Assembly (NCBI GenBank): GCA_017416765.1
Contig: JAFQBE010000038.1
Span: forward strand, 1-54,487
Reading direction: 5' to 3'
Length of the DNA stretch: 54,487 nucleotides
Source of the DNA: Clostridia bacterium
GTDB lineage: Bacteria > Bacillota > Clostridia > Oscillospirales > Acutalibacteraceae
How positions within the stretch are numbered: the first letter of the stretch is position 1; each line of letters starts with the position of its first letter. Shown piece after piece: positions 24,992 to 34,100 of this stretch. The position numbers and the translations under genes are program-made. The notes below the pieces were generated by a model. It saw only the letters and a program-made list of their open reading frames with translations, did no database searches and was not told the DNA's origin.

Positions 24992-25029
24992 TATATATAA
25001 TATTCTTTTGAAAATTACGGGAGGCAGCA

Positions 25030-26055
25030 ATGTCAAAATCCTCTAAAAATAAAATAGTAGCTGTATTGGCGGTTCTTCTAATCGGCGTGGCAGTTGCGCT
25101 GTCCGCACTTTTGCTAATGGACGAAAGCGAGCCCGCTCTTCCGTCGGATAACGATATTCCTCCGATTGAAGATATGTCCGACCTGCCCTCGTTCAACCCT
25201 CAGAATTCAGGCGGTGCAGTGCAGGTGGATTCGAAATACCTGTGGGAATACGGCGGTCAGCATATTTCCAACGAGCGTCCCAACGAACTTAATACAAAAA
25301 AGGAAACCACTACCTATAAATCCGCTCTGGAGATTTACACAGTTGTACAGCAGGTTACGGATGCGAACGGAGAAAATGTCACAGATGAGCAGGGCAACGC
25401 TGTTACGGAAGTGGGTACACTTTCCAATATTAAGTATTACCCGGAATATGTCACCGATGCAAGCGGTGAAAAGGTTACGGACGAAAACGGTGTACCTGTT
25501 ACCGAAATGCGCTCCGAATACATTACAAAAGCTCCCGACCCGGTATATGTAACCGATGCAAACGGAGAAAAAATTACCGATGAAAACGGCGATTTTGTAA
25601 CCGAAATTCCCACAACAGCTCCCCCTGTTGAGCAGGGTCCGACCACTGCGGCGGTAGGCAGTAAGCCCGAAGGCGCAAACATATGGGCGCAGGGAATGAG
25701 TGACGGCGAAAAATACACAACAATGAAAATATATATTGACGGTGAATATGATGTAAAATCAAGCAGTGTAATGACTCTTACGCTGCGCGAAAAGAGCGGG
25801 CTTGTAAATATACCCGATACCCTTACCTATAACCTTTCAAAGGGCACCTGCAATGTATCGCCCACAAAAAAACACAGCGATATGGCCTATGTTACAAAGA
25901 GCGGCGGTCAGACAATAGTCACCCTGATTATTCCCGAGGAATCACGTCCCTCGGTGGCAAGCACCACAACATTCCGCGCCAAATCAACACTCAGCACATT
26001 CAATAACGGCGGCGAATATCTTGACGAATTTACGGTATCCGTAAATCTTTCCTGA
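25030..26055 (+). CDS. Membrane-anchored protein with V-T-D/G-E beta repeats
   Basis: A 341-residue protein with an N-terminal membrane anchor (about residues 9-31, IVAVLAVLLIGVAVALSALL) and an acidic, Pro-rich spacer. Residues about 110-200 hold three copies of a 21-24 residue unit, V-T-D-A-x-G-E-x-(V/I)-T-D-E-x-G-x-x-V-T-E, separated by YVT-type strands. A Thr/Pro spacer follows, then a beta-sandwich-like C-terminal domain of about 130 residues (MKIYIDGEYDVKSSSVMTLT; YVTKSGGQTIVTLIIPEE). GGGAGG lies ahead of the ATG. It is probably displayed on the cell surface. The next gene, radC-like, starts 4 bases after its stop. I do not recognise a family. Confidence 0.75.
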   Translation: MSKSSKNKIVAVLAVLLIGVAVALSALLLMDESEPALPSDNDIPPIEDMSDLPSFNPQNSGGAVQVDSKYLWEYGGQHISNERPNELNTKKETTTYKSALEIYTVVQQVTDANGENVTDEQGNAVTEVGTLSNIKYYPEYVTDASGEKVTDENGVPVTEMRSEYITKAPDPVYVTDANGEKITDENGDFVTEIPTTAPPVEQGPTTAAVGSKPEGANIWAQGMSDGEKYTTMKIYIDGEYDVKSSSVMTLTLREKSGLVNIPDTLTYNLSKGTCNVSPTKKHSDMAYVTKSGGQTIVTLIIPEESRPSVASTTTFRAKSTLSTFNNGGEYLDEFTVSVNLS

Positions 26056-26059
26056 TGCG

Positions 26060-26749
26060 GTGAACGGTATGCACGAAGGTCACAGAGAAAGAGTCAGGGA
26101 AAAATACAAGCTTCACGGTCTGCAGGGCTTTGCTGACCACGAGGTGCTGGAGCTGTTGCTGTTTTATGCCAACAAACGCGGCGATACAAACGAAACGGCA
26201 CACAGGCTGCTGAATACCTTCGGTTCGCTTTCGGCTGTATTGGAAGCACCGTATGAGGAGCTTATTAAGGTTAAAGATGTAGGTGATGTTGCCGCAACGC
26301 TTATTACCTGCGTCCCCCAGCTTTTCAGACGATATACGCAGGACAAGGCCGCCGATATTAAGGAAATAACCTGTGCGTCGGAAGCGACCGAATATCTTGC
26401 ACCGAAATTCTTCGGTTTACGCAACGAATGCGTCGGCGTAATAAGCCTTGATGTTCAGAGCAGAATAATCAACTTTTCTTTTGTTGCGGAAGGTACGGTG
26501 TCGCTTGCGCAGGTTGATGTGCGCAAAATAGTTGAAATTGCGCTGCGCAACAATGCACACAGTGTAATTCTTTCGCACAACCATCCCAGCGGTGTTGCTG
26601 CACCGTCGAAAGATGATGTTGTAACCACGCAGACAATAATAAACGCTTTCAGGGCTATCGGCATAGCTGTTTCCGACCATATAATTCTGTGCGATTCCGA
26701 GGCTTACGCAATGTCTTCCAAGGAACGCCTTGCAGATATGTTCGCATGA
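26060..26749 (+). CDS. radC: RadC / JAB-domain (MPN+) protein
   Basis: A 229-residue protein. The N-terminal part has the UPF0758 helix-hairpin-helix region (LLNTFGSLSAVLEAPYEELI, KVKDVGDVAA), and the C-terminal JAB/MPN domain has the metalloprotease-like motif E(upstream)-HxH-x10-D (SHNHPSGVAAPSKDD). The family is called RadC, but its role in DNA repair is not established. The start could be GTG at 26060 or ATG at 26069; neither has a strong ribosome site, and translational coupling to the gene at 25030 (4-base gap) is likely. Confidence 0.9.
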   Translation: MNGMHEGHRERVREKYKLHGLQGFADHEVLELLLFYANKRGDTNETAHRLLNTFGSLSAVLEAPYEELIKVKDVGDVAATLITCVPQLFRRYTQDKAADIKEITCASEATEYLAPKFFGLRNECVGVISLDVQSRIINFSFVAEGTVSLAQVDVRKIVEIALRNNAHSVILSHNHPSGVAAPSKDDVVTTQTIINAFRAIGIAVSDHIILCDSEAYAMSSKERLADMFA

Positions 26750-26764
26750 AATATAAAAAAGTAT

Positions 26765-26800
26765 AAGCAGAGAAAAATCGGCTGTGATTCTTCTCTGCTT
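26765..26800. terminator. Bidirectional terminator
   Basis: AAGCAGAGAA (26765-26774) pairs perfectly with TTCTCTGCTT (26791-26800), followed by ATTTTTAATT; shared by the convergent radC-like and ketopantoate reductase-like genes. Confidence 0.75.
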
Positions 26801-26818
26801 ATTTTTAATTGTGTCTTT

Positions 26819-27835
26819 TTATTTGAGCAAATCGTCAAACAGTCTGATATTTGCGGCTTCGAATTTAAGTTCGCCCGCTTGCTCTTTCTTTATTACTTCA
26901 ACAATTCTGTCATTAATCGGTGTGGGTATGCCACACTTTCTGCCCCATTCGCAAACAACGCCGTTGATAGCATCAACCTCGCAGGGCTTGCCGTTTTTAA
27001 GGTCCTGAAGCATGGAGGGTTCGATATCACGGTGTTTTTTCATTGCAATGGGAACAAGCAGCTGTGCAATTGTGCGCTTGATGGGGTTGGTGTAGTAGAA
27101 CAGCTTTGTGATGTCCTTGCCCTGAACAGGTGCAAACTGAGCGCCTGCGGCATGACCTACATCAATACACTCCTTCATGCAGCGGACGGCTACCTTCTGT
27201 GCATCTTTGTTTTCGGAAACATCACCGAATCTGCCGCCTACAACAGTGCCGAGTCCGGAGAAGGTTGCGTTGATAAGCAGCTTTGACCAGCGTGCGCCGA
27301 GCAGGTTTTCTTCGGTGTGGACGGGACACATTTTTTCAAGCAGCTCTTTAACAAGGTTGAACTGCGAATCTGTTATACCGTCCATTTTACCCATGTGGAA
27401 GGAAAGGCTGTCGGGCTCGGAGGTGAGCGTGCATACACCGGGGGCTGTAAGTGCAGCGCCCCATTCAACAGTACAGCCCATTGTATGACCTGCGCCGACT
27501 ATTTCGGCAATGCCCGGCTCGGGAATACCGTTCTGCAGGGTTACGATTACGCCGTCTTCGGTAAGGAAGGGCTTTAAGAAGGTGACAACTTCCTTGTTGA
27601 GAAGCTGCTTTGTCATAAGGAAAATTACATTGTATTCGCCACTCATTTCGTCGGGGGTAATGGCTTTTACGGGTACGGTCATTTCAACTGTGCCTGTAAT
27701 ATGTGCGCCCTTTTCATTGAGTGCTGCAACATGAGCCTTGTTGCGGTTGACAAGCTCAACGGGAACACCGTTTTTAGTCATATAAGCACCGAGTACCGTG
27801 CCGAGAGAACCTGCGCCGTAAATTGCACACTTCAT
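26819..27835 (-). CDS. 2-dehydropantoate 2-reductase family protein
   Basis: A 338-residue NAD(P)-dependent reductase. Residues 1-30 form the Rossmann dinucleotide site (AIYGAGSLGTVLGAYM), VIFLMTKQLLNKEV and TLQNGIPEPG complete the N-domain, and the C-terminal helical domain has ARWSKLLINATFSGLGTVVG, with the Lys of the family, and SMLQDLKNGKPCEVDAINGV. Ketopantoate reductases (PanE) feed pantothenate and coenzyme A synthesis, but this family also contains enzymes with other substrates and no pantothenate gene lies nearby. It follows glnN by 24 bases on the same strand. AAGGAGACG precedes the ATG. Confidence 0.88.
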   Translation of the reverse strand: MKCAIYGAGSLGTVLGAYMTKNGVPVELVNRNKAHVAALNEKGAHITGTVEMTVPVKAITPDEMSGEYNVIFLMTKQLLNKEVVTFLKPFLTEDGVIVTLQNGIPEPGIAEIVGAGHTMGCTVEWGAALTAPGVCTLTSEPDSLSFHMGKMDGITDSQFNLVKELLEKMCPVHTEENLLGARWSKLLINATFSGLGTVVGGRFGDVSENKDAQKVAVRCMKECIDVGHAAGAQFAPVQGKDITKLFYYTNPIKRTIAQLLVPIAMKKHRDIEPSMLQDLKNGKPCEVDAINGVVCEWGRKCGIPTPINDRIVEVIKKEQAGELKFEAANIRLFDDLLK

Positions 27836-27859
27836 GTCTTAATCGTCTCCTTTAAAGTT

Positions 27860-30013
27860 TTAAACATTAAATAGAAGCTCGCTGTATGTGGGGTAGGGCC
27901 AATGCTTGTCGGAAACAAGGGTTTCAAGTTCGTCTGCAACGCTACGCAGTGCGTTCATTGCGGGAACAAGTCTGTCGCGGCAGTAAGCGGAAGCTTCAAG
28001 GCTGTCTGCCGTGCGGTCCATGCCGTTGACTGTGCTGTCAAGCTCTGCAGTTTTGGCATAGAGCGTATCCGTAAGTACGGTGAGCTTTCTGCAAAGTGAA
28101 AGCGCGGCATCGTTTTCGGAGCAAACGCCGATTTCCTTGCGGAGCTTTACATTCTTTGCAACATCATTTGTGTAGCTGATAACGGCGGGCAGAATCTCCT
28201 TGCGTGCCATTTCAAGCATGGTAAGTGCTTCAATATGGAGCACCTTGCAGTAGTTTTCAAGCATGATTTCACAGCGCGATGTTATTTCACTCTTTGTGAA
28301 AATCTTATGCTTAGTGAACAGCTCAACATTCTTTTCGTTTACGAACAGCGGAACGGCATCGGCTGTTGTTTTAAGCTCATAAAGTCCTCTGCGGTGAGCT
28401 TCTTTTACCCATTCCTGAGTGTAGTTGTTGCCGTTATATATTATGCGCTTGTGTGCGGTAATTGTTTCACTCATCCACTTGTCAAGTTCTTTTTCAACAT
28501 CGCCGCAGGCTTCGAGCCTGTCTGCAAGGCGGTCGAAAGAATCGGCAACAGCGGTGTTGAGTACGGTATTTACATCGGCAATTGAAAAGCTTGAACCGAG
28601 CATACGGAACTCAAACTTGTTACCGGTGAATGCAAGGGGAGATGTACGGTTGCGGTCGGTAGTGTCCTTTTTGAAATCGGGCAGCACTTCAACACCTGTA
28701 ACAACGGTTTCCGCCTTCTTATTTTCGCCGTGTTCACCGCGTTCAATCGCGTCAAGTATTTCCGTAAGCTCATCGCCGAGGAACATTGAAATAATTGCGG
28801 GCGGAGCTTCCGCTGCACCGAGTCTGTGGTCGTTACCTGCGGAGGCAGAGGCAATGCGGAGCAAATCCTGGCTGCGGTCAACGGCTTCGATTACTGCGCA
28901 AAGGCAGACAAGGAAGGTTTTGTTGTCCTGCGGCTTTTTGCCGGGCTTGAAAAGGTTTTTGCCGTAGTTGGTGGAAAGCGACCAGTTGTTGTGCTTGCCG
29001 CTGCCGTTTACGCCGGCAAAGGGCTTTTCGTGCAGCAGGCAGGTAAGTCCGTGCTTGTCAGCAACCTTTTTCATAATTTCCATTGTAAGCTGGTTGTGGT
29101 CGGCAGCAATGTTTGCCGTTGCAAAAACGGGAGCAAGCTCGTGCTGTGCGGGGGCGGCTTCGTTATGCTCGGTTTTTGCGTAAACGCCGAGCTTCCACAG
29201 CTCAACGTTAAGCTCCTGCATAAATGCCATAACGCGGGGCTTGATAACGCCGAAATAGTGGTCGTCAAGCTCCTGACCCTTGGGCGGCTTTGCGCCGAAA
29301 AGGCTTCTGCCGGTAACTACAAGGTCGCGACGCTTTTTGTATGTTTCTTTATCTACAAGGAAATATTCCTGCTCAGGTCCTACGGTAGTGTTAACGCGGG
29401 TAACCTGCTCATCGCCCATTAATTTAAGCAGGCGCACAGCCTTCGCGTTTACAGCTTCCATTGAGCGCAGCAGCGGTGTTTTTTTGTCAAGCACTTCGCC
29501 GCCGAAGGAGCAGAAAATAGTCGGAATACAAAGGGAATCGTCTTTTATAAAAGCGTAAGATGTAGGGTCCCATGCCGTGTAACCGCGGGCTTCAAAGGTT
29601 TCGCGCAGACCGCCCGAAGGGAAAGAAGAAGCATCGGGCTCGCCTTTAATAAGCTCTTTGCCGGAAAATTCCATTATAACCCTTCCGTCTGACTGAGGGG
29701 AAAGGAAGCTGTCGTGCTTTTCGGCTGTTATGCCGGTGAGCGGCTGAAACCAGTGGGTATAGTGGGTTGCGCCCTTTTCAATTGCCCAGTCCTTCATGGC
29801 AGCGGCAACGGCGTTTGCAACCGTAATATCAAGCGATTTACCCTCTTCAATTGTTCTGTGGAGCGATTCGTAAATTTCTCTGGGCAGGCGTGCGCTCATA
29901 ACATCGTCGTTGAACACAAGGCTGCCGAATATTTCCGGAACATCTCTCATTATAAAATCCACCAAACCTTTAGTAACAGATTTAAAACCCAAAATACGCA
30001 TAGATTTTAACAT
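27860..30013 (-). CDS. glnN: Glutamine synthetase type III
   Basis: A 717-residue type III enzyme, the long form found in Bacteroidetes, cyanobacteria and some Clostridia, that makes glutamine from glutamate, ammonia and ATP. The family N-terminus is recognisable (RLPREIYESLHRTIEEGKSL; THWFQPLTGITAEKHDSFL). The catalytic core has TVGPEQEYFLVD (metal ligands), TEHNEAAPAQHELAPVF and HEKPFAGVNGSGKHNNWSLS. The C-terminal 200 residues are helical. No strong ribosome site is visible before the ATG at 30013, so the ATG four codons in is also possible. It may be co-transcribed with the reductase downstream. Confidence 0.95.
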   Translation of the reverse strand: MLKSMRILGFKSVTKGLVDFIMRDVPEIFGSLVFNDDVMSARLPREIYESLHRTIEEGKSLDITVANAVAAAMKDWAIEKGATHYTHWFQPLTGITAEKHDSFLSPQSDGRVIMEFSGKELIKGEPDASSFPSGGLRETFEARGYTAWDPTSYAFIKDDSLCIPTIFCSFGGEVLDKKTPLLRSMEAVNAKAVRLLKLMGDEQVTRVNTTVGPEQEYFLVDKETYKKRRDLVVTGRSLFGAKPPKGQELDDHYFGVIKPRVMAFMQELNVELWKLGVYAKTEHNEAAPAQHELAPVFATANIAADHNQLTMEIMKKVADKHGLTCLLHEKPFAGVNGSGKHNNWSLSTNYGKNLFKPGKKPQDNKTFLVCLCAVIEAVDRSQDLLRIASASAGNDHRLGAAEAPPAIISMFLGDELTEILDAIERGEHGENKKAETVVTGVEVLPDFKKDTTDRNRTSPLAFTGNKFEFRMLGSSFSIADVNTVLNTAVADSFDRLADRLEACGDVEKELDKWMSETITAHKRIIYNGNNYTQEWVKEAHRRGLYELKTTADAVPLFVNEKNVELFTKHKIFTKSEITSRCEIMLENYCKVLHIEALTMLEMARKEILPAVISYTNDVAKNVKLRKEIGVCSENDAALSLCRKLTVLTDTLYAKTAELDSTVNGMDRTADSLEASAYCRDRLVPAMNALRSVADELETLVSDKHWPYPTYSELLFNV

Positions 30014-30112
30014 AATTACCGCGGTATTTCAACAATAATTATATTTTCTGTCGGTTGCACAAGCAGCACCGCTACAAGTGGCAAAGTTTTGTGTTTTTTT
30101 ACATACAAATTG

Positions 30113-30306
30113 CGGTAGGGGCGGCCATTGGCCGTCCGTTAAATCAGAACAAACCTGACAATGGATATTTCGTAGGGGCGATTCACGAATCGCCCTTAAT
30201 TCACCATCGTATCTTTTTTACGGCGGACAATTCGTGAATTGTCCCTACAATATTTGAAAATCCCGACAAACTGCATCTTGAGCAGGTAATTCGGGAATTG
30301 CTCTAC
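30113..30306. repeat. Cluster of REP-like palindromes
   Basis: Four short palindromes share the flank GTAGGG or its complement: GGGCGGCCATTGGCCGTCCG (30119-30138), GGGCGATTCACGAATCGCCC (30176-30195), GGACAATTCGTGAATTGTCC (30224-30243) followed by CTAC, and a decayed GGTAATTCGGGAATTGCTCTAC (about 30285-30306). The second and third are inverted relative to each other. No gene is present; the whole region 30014-31156 is non-coding as far as I can see. Confidence 0.65.
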
Positions 30307-30433
30307 AGAAATTGTAAATTTTTTGTAAACTTTTTGGATTTTCGCTATTGGCAACCTGTTCAGATTTCGCGGATTTTACAAAAAACAGCCCGATTTTTTG
30401 GCATTAAAAATTCAAAAAAATACCGCGAAAATG

Positions 30434-30462
30434 TTGACACAGAGCCAAAAAACTGTTATAGT
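30434..30462 (+). promoter_or_regulatory. Strong promoter, 700 bases ahead of the giant gene
   Basis: TTGACA (30434-30439), 17-base spacer, TATAGT (30457-30462). It is the best promoter match between glnN and the giant gene. It implies either a leader of about 690 bases on the giant-gene transcript or a separate small RNA. Between 30463 and 30949 I recognise no gene or known RNA. Confidence 0.6.
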
Positions 30463-30949
30463 AAAACCGTATCATTATATATAATACTGTATATGGGCGT
30501 ATTGCACCCATTTTGCCACAAGATGTTGAATTTGTGGTCTTTTCGGGTACGAAAAAACCAAGGCAGTAGTGTTTGTAATGGTGCAGTTTTAACTCTTTTT
30601 TCAATTGTTTATTTGCCCCGGGTTGTGGAGCAATCTGTCTGCGTGCGGTATTGCACGGAAAAGCAGAACGGTGTTCGGAGCGAAGGATTCTAATGCGCAA
30701 AGAATTCTTTAACCGCCGGTTTGCAGGTCCTTGCAGAGCGCAGGTTGGCAGAGCGTCCGCCGGGCAGCAGGCGCGTGTGCAAATTTTCCCATTCGCACTT
30801 TAGCAGCGTGTTTGCGGCACAGGCGGAATCGGAGCGCATCCGGCGGGTTGAAATTCAATCCGTGAAAACAATTGTCCATGCAAGGCGAAAGCCCGTACCG
30901 AATTTGGTCAGAATGGTGCGGCGCGGCCACGCAGATGAGTATCAGCAGA

Positions 30950-31012
30950 TTGTCATTCTGAACGGAGTGAAGAATCTTAAAACCCAAAGATCCTTCGCTG
31001 CGCTCAGGATGA
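30950..31012. repeat. Dispersed inverted-repeat element (TCATTCTGA type)
   Basis: TGTCATTCTGAACGGAGTGA (30951-30970) followed by AGAATCTT is nearly complementary to AAGATCCTTCGCTGCGCTCA (30987-31006) followed by GGATGAT. This is a common bacterial intergenic inverted repeat; I see one copy here. Confidence 0.6.
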
Positions 31013-31156
31013 TGCACCGGAGCTTTTCCGGTTTCTGTTGGTCATTTTTTCCTGCAGCTGCATTGGCGGTTGGGTGTGTTCCGCACTGAACTGGCACAAA
31101 TAAAATTGATATAGATAGTTAGAAAAAATCTTGAAAAATTCCAGGAGGAATGAACC

Positions 31157-34100
31157 ATGATTAAAGATTTCAAACGAGTAATATCTTTGATACTCGTAGT
31201 GGCTATGCTTGCGTCATTCGCAGGTATACCCGGTATTGCGGACTATGTGCCGACAATCGAGGCACAGGCTGCGGCAACTACTCCTGCAAGGCCGACTACA
31301 CTCAGCCCTATCAAGTTAGAGTACGGTAACTCTGCCGAAAACGGCAGCAAGCCTTACGGTAGCTTTGCGGCAATAGCAGAGTACAGAGCAACGCTTGATG
31401 TGCCGCGTACGCTTTATACAAACGGTTCAAAAATTGTAAACAGCGTTACTTCAAAGTGGGAGTCAACTGGTGAAGAAAAGTCTATTACATTAGATACAAC
31501 GCTTACTGTTATTGTTCCCGGTGCGTGCTACGATGCAGCCAGAGATATGAACGGCGATGGTGTGTTCAACGATGCATATGTGCGCCTTAACATTATAGAC
31601 CAAAACGAAAATATACTTAAGGTATATAGCCTTGGTGGCGGTTTGGATCCGTATCCGAACGGTTTAAACGATTTAAACGGTAATGTTATTTACCCTGCTG
31701 TAGATTCACAGTCCGGTGCAGCAACAGCAAGCGGTTCTAACTGGGAAGTTACCTTTGATTTGGTTAATGAAACCAATATTGTAACAAGCAGTAGCCATAA
31801 AATGCTTTGCTATCGTATTGATTATATTGTCCCTCAAACCAAGTTTTTGACAAATACCGCAGTTGATGCGGATGGTATTGCCATGTCCGAACTTGGCAAA
31901 ACATCGGAAAATGTTATGTATAGCCAGTTTGCAGCAAGTGCTGTTATAAAGATACCTAACTTCCGCGCAGGTTATATGATTCCTGCTTTTGGCTATTCTG
32001 TTAAAGGCGGTAGCGAAGGCGGTTCGGTTGACCAGAAGAATATTCTGCATTATCAGCAGGGTGCTGACTTCTCGTCAATGCTTGTTGATGGCGTTAAAGG
32101 TATTAATATTCAAACAACTTATCGTTCATGCAATAACTCCACAGGTGTGTGGAACTGGATGCGTGAAGGTACCTATACTATAGAGGCACGACATGCCGGC
32201 GGTTACAATAATCCGGGTAATAAAAGCGGTTATACATCTTCTACAATCTATGGTGGTACCACTAATTTATCTGATAATCGTGGTAGTGGTGGTTTTGGTG
32301 AAATCAGTACCGGCAGTTTGGCACAAGACCATATGGGCAATGCCAGTAACTCAAATGATGGTGTTACCAACACTATGGGCGCTACCATATATTACGATAA
32401 ATATCATTATTCTTCAGGAAATACTCTTTCTTTCACTATTACAACAGACTTTCTGGGTGCAGTAGACGGTTATGCAACAAACTATGTTGACGAATACTAT
32501 GAAATGTTTGTTGACAGTCCTGATGGTCCGCAGTACGAATTTTTCGGTAACAATGGTGCTACAAAAACTGGCTGGCAGTCTACGGGTTCAAACAGCCGAG
32601 GCGGATTAAATTATCAGGATCTGGATGATAATAAAAGACTTGACAATTTCTATGCATCAGCGGGTAGTTCTCTTAAAGGTCAGCCGGCAAGCGACCAGAC
32701 CCGCACCTATACCGTTAAACTTACCGGTTCAAATGCTTCATATAACTTCTTAAATGCTCTTATGGCAGTTTACTTTGACGATAATGGTACAGCATATAAT
32801 GAATGTAGTAACGTTGGTGTTGGTCTTGCTTACCATGTTGATGTTGTCGCAGTTGACCGTACAACATCTTACAACCTTATTACTACAGCTGTTAATAACA
32901 ACTACATCAAGGCTGAAATGGATGCTGACTGGTGGAATAACTACCGTAATAATGTTATTTTCGCTTACTATAATACAGGTTATCTTTATAACACATCAGA
33001 TCCGTTCCCGATCGACGATGACTATATGTATGCCCCTGTATTCAACGGCGCAAACTATGACACAATGATGGCAGCGCTGTACAATACACCGGCTTACGAT
33101 GCAGGTACACTTGATACAGATGTTAAAGAAAACATCGCCCAGCACGGTGTCGCATGGAAGGCTCTCGGCTCAGACGAAAGCAAGCTCGGTGATTACTACT
33201 ATACTGCTGATTCGTGGGCAACCTTCAAGGCTGCAAGAGATCATGTCTATAAGCTTGCTTTTGCCAACTACCGCAGCAGCAATAACTACGGCCATGGCTA
33301 TATTCAGGATTTTGGTCTGCTTTATGATCCTCTTACAGACAGTTATATTGTAAAGAGTGAAACAAAATCACACTCTGCTCTTCACTGCTATCTGCAATAT
33401 GAAATTGAGCAGGCTACAAATAATCTTGCTAATGCTCAGGCTGCGCTAAAACTCAAAACCGCTAATTACAGCGGTATGCTTACAGCTATAAACAATGCTA
33501 CAGATAATGGTGCAAACGAATATATAACAAACCATAATAACGCAACATATAACAGCGAAAGCCTCAACTTCAAGGTATCAGGCAACGATTACACTGGTAC
33601 ATACTACGATTACGAAGGTAATGAAATTAATGTTTCCAGTGGCAGCGCTTTGTCGCAGAAGAACTTCTCAACAGACACAGCAGGTGCTTTGAGAACTGCT
33701 CTTCAGAAGCGTATGTTCGTTTACGACTGGACAGGTAAGGCAACAGCAAACGGAATAGGTGACGAACCGGTTGCTTTCAACTATGCCCATAATACAACGT
33801 TCAGTCCTGTTGCACCTAGCGATGGCTTTAATTCTGTTTTCACTACGGACTATGCAACCACTGAAAACGAAACAAAGCTTGCAGGCGGTGCAGCAACCTA
33901 CTATCTTTCACGTCCATACCAGAGTGCGATTGATGTTGCAATAAGCAATATTAATACTGCGGCAGCTGCTCTGCGCCTGCGTGTAAACCCGCAGGCTCTC
34001 GGTACAGAGATTGAAAATGCAAGATATATTGACCTTGACGGTGACGATGTAAGAGAATCCTACCTCTTCGATCTTCAGACTAATAATGATACATACGATG

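Noticed and set aside
30298-31089. Short open frames in the glnN-giant gene interval
   Set aside because: They cross palindromic repeats, lack ribosome sites and translate to low-quality sequence.
31543-31573. DMNGDG as a dockerin domain
   Set aside because: Only single calcium-loop-like motifs at 130 and 3041, without the paired repeats and helices of a dockerin.
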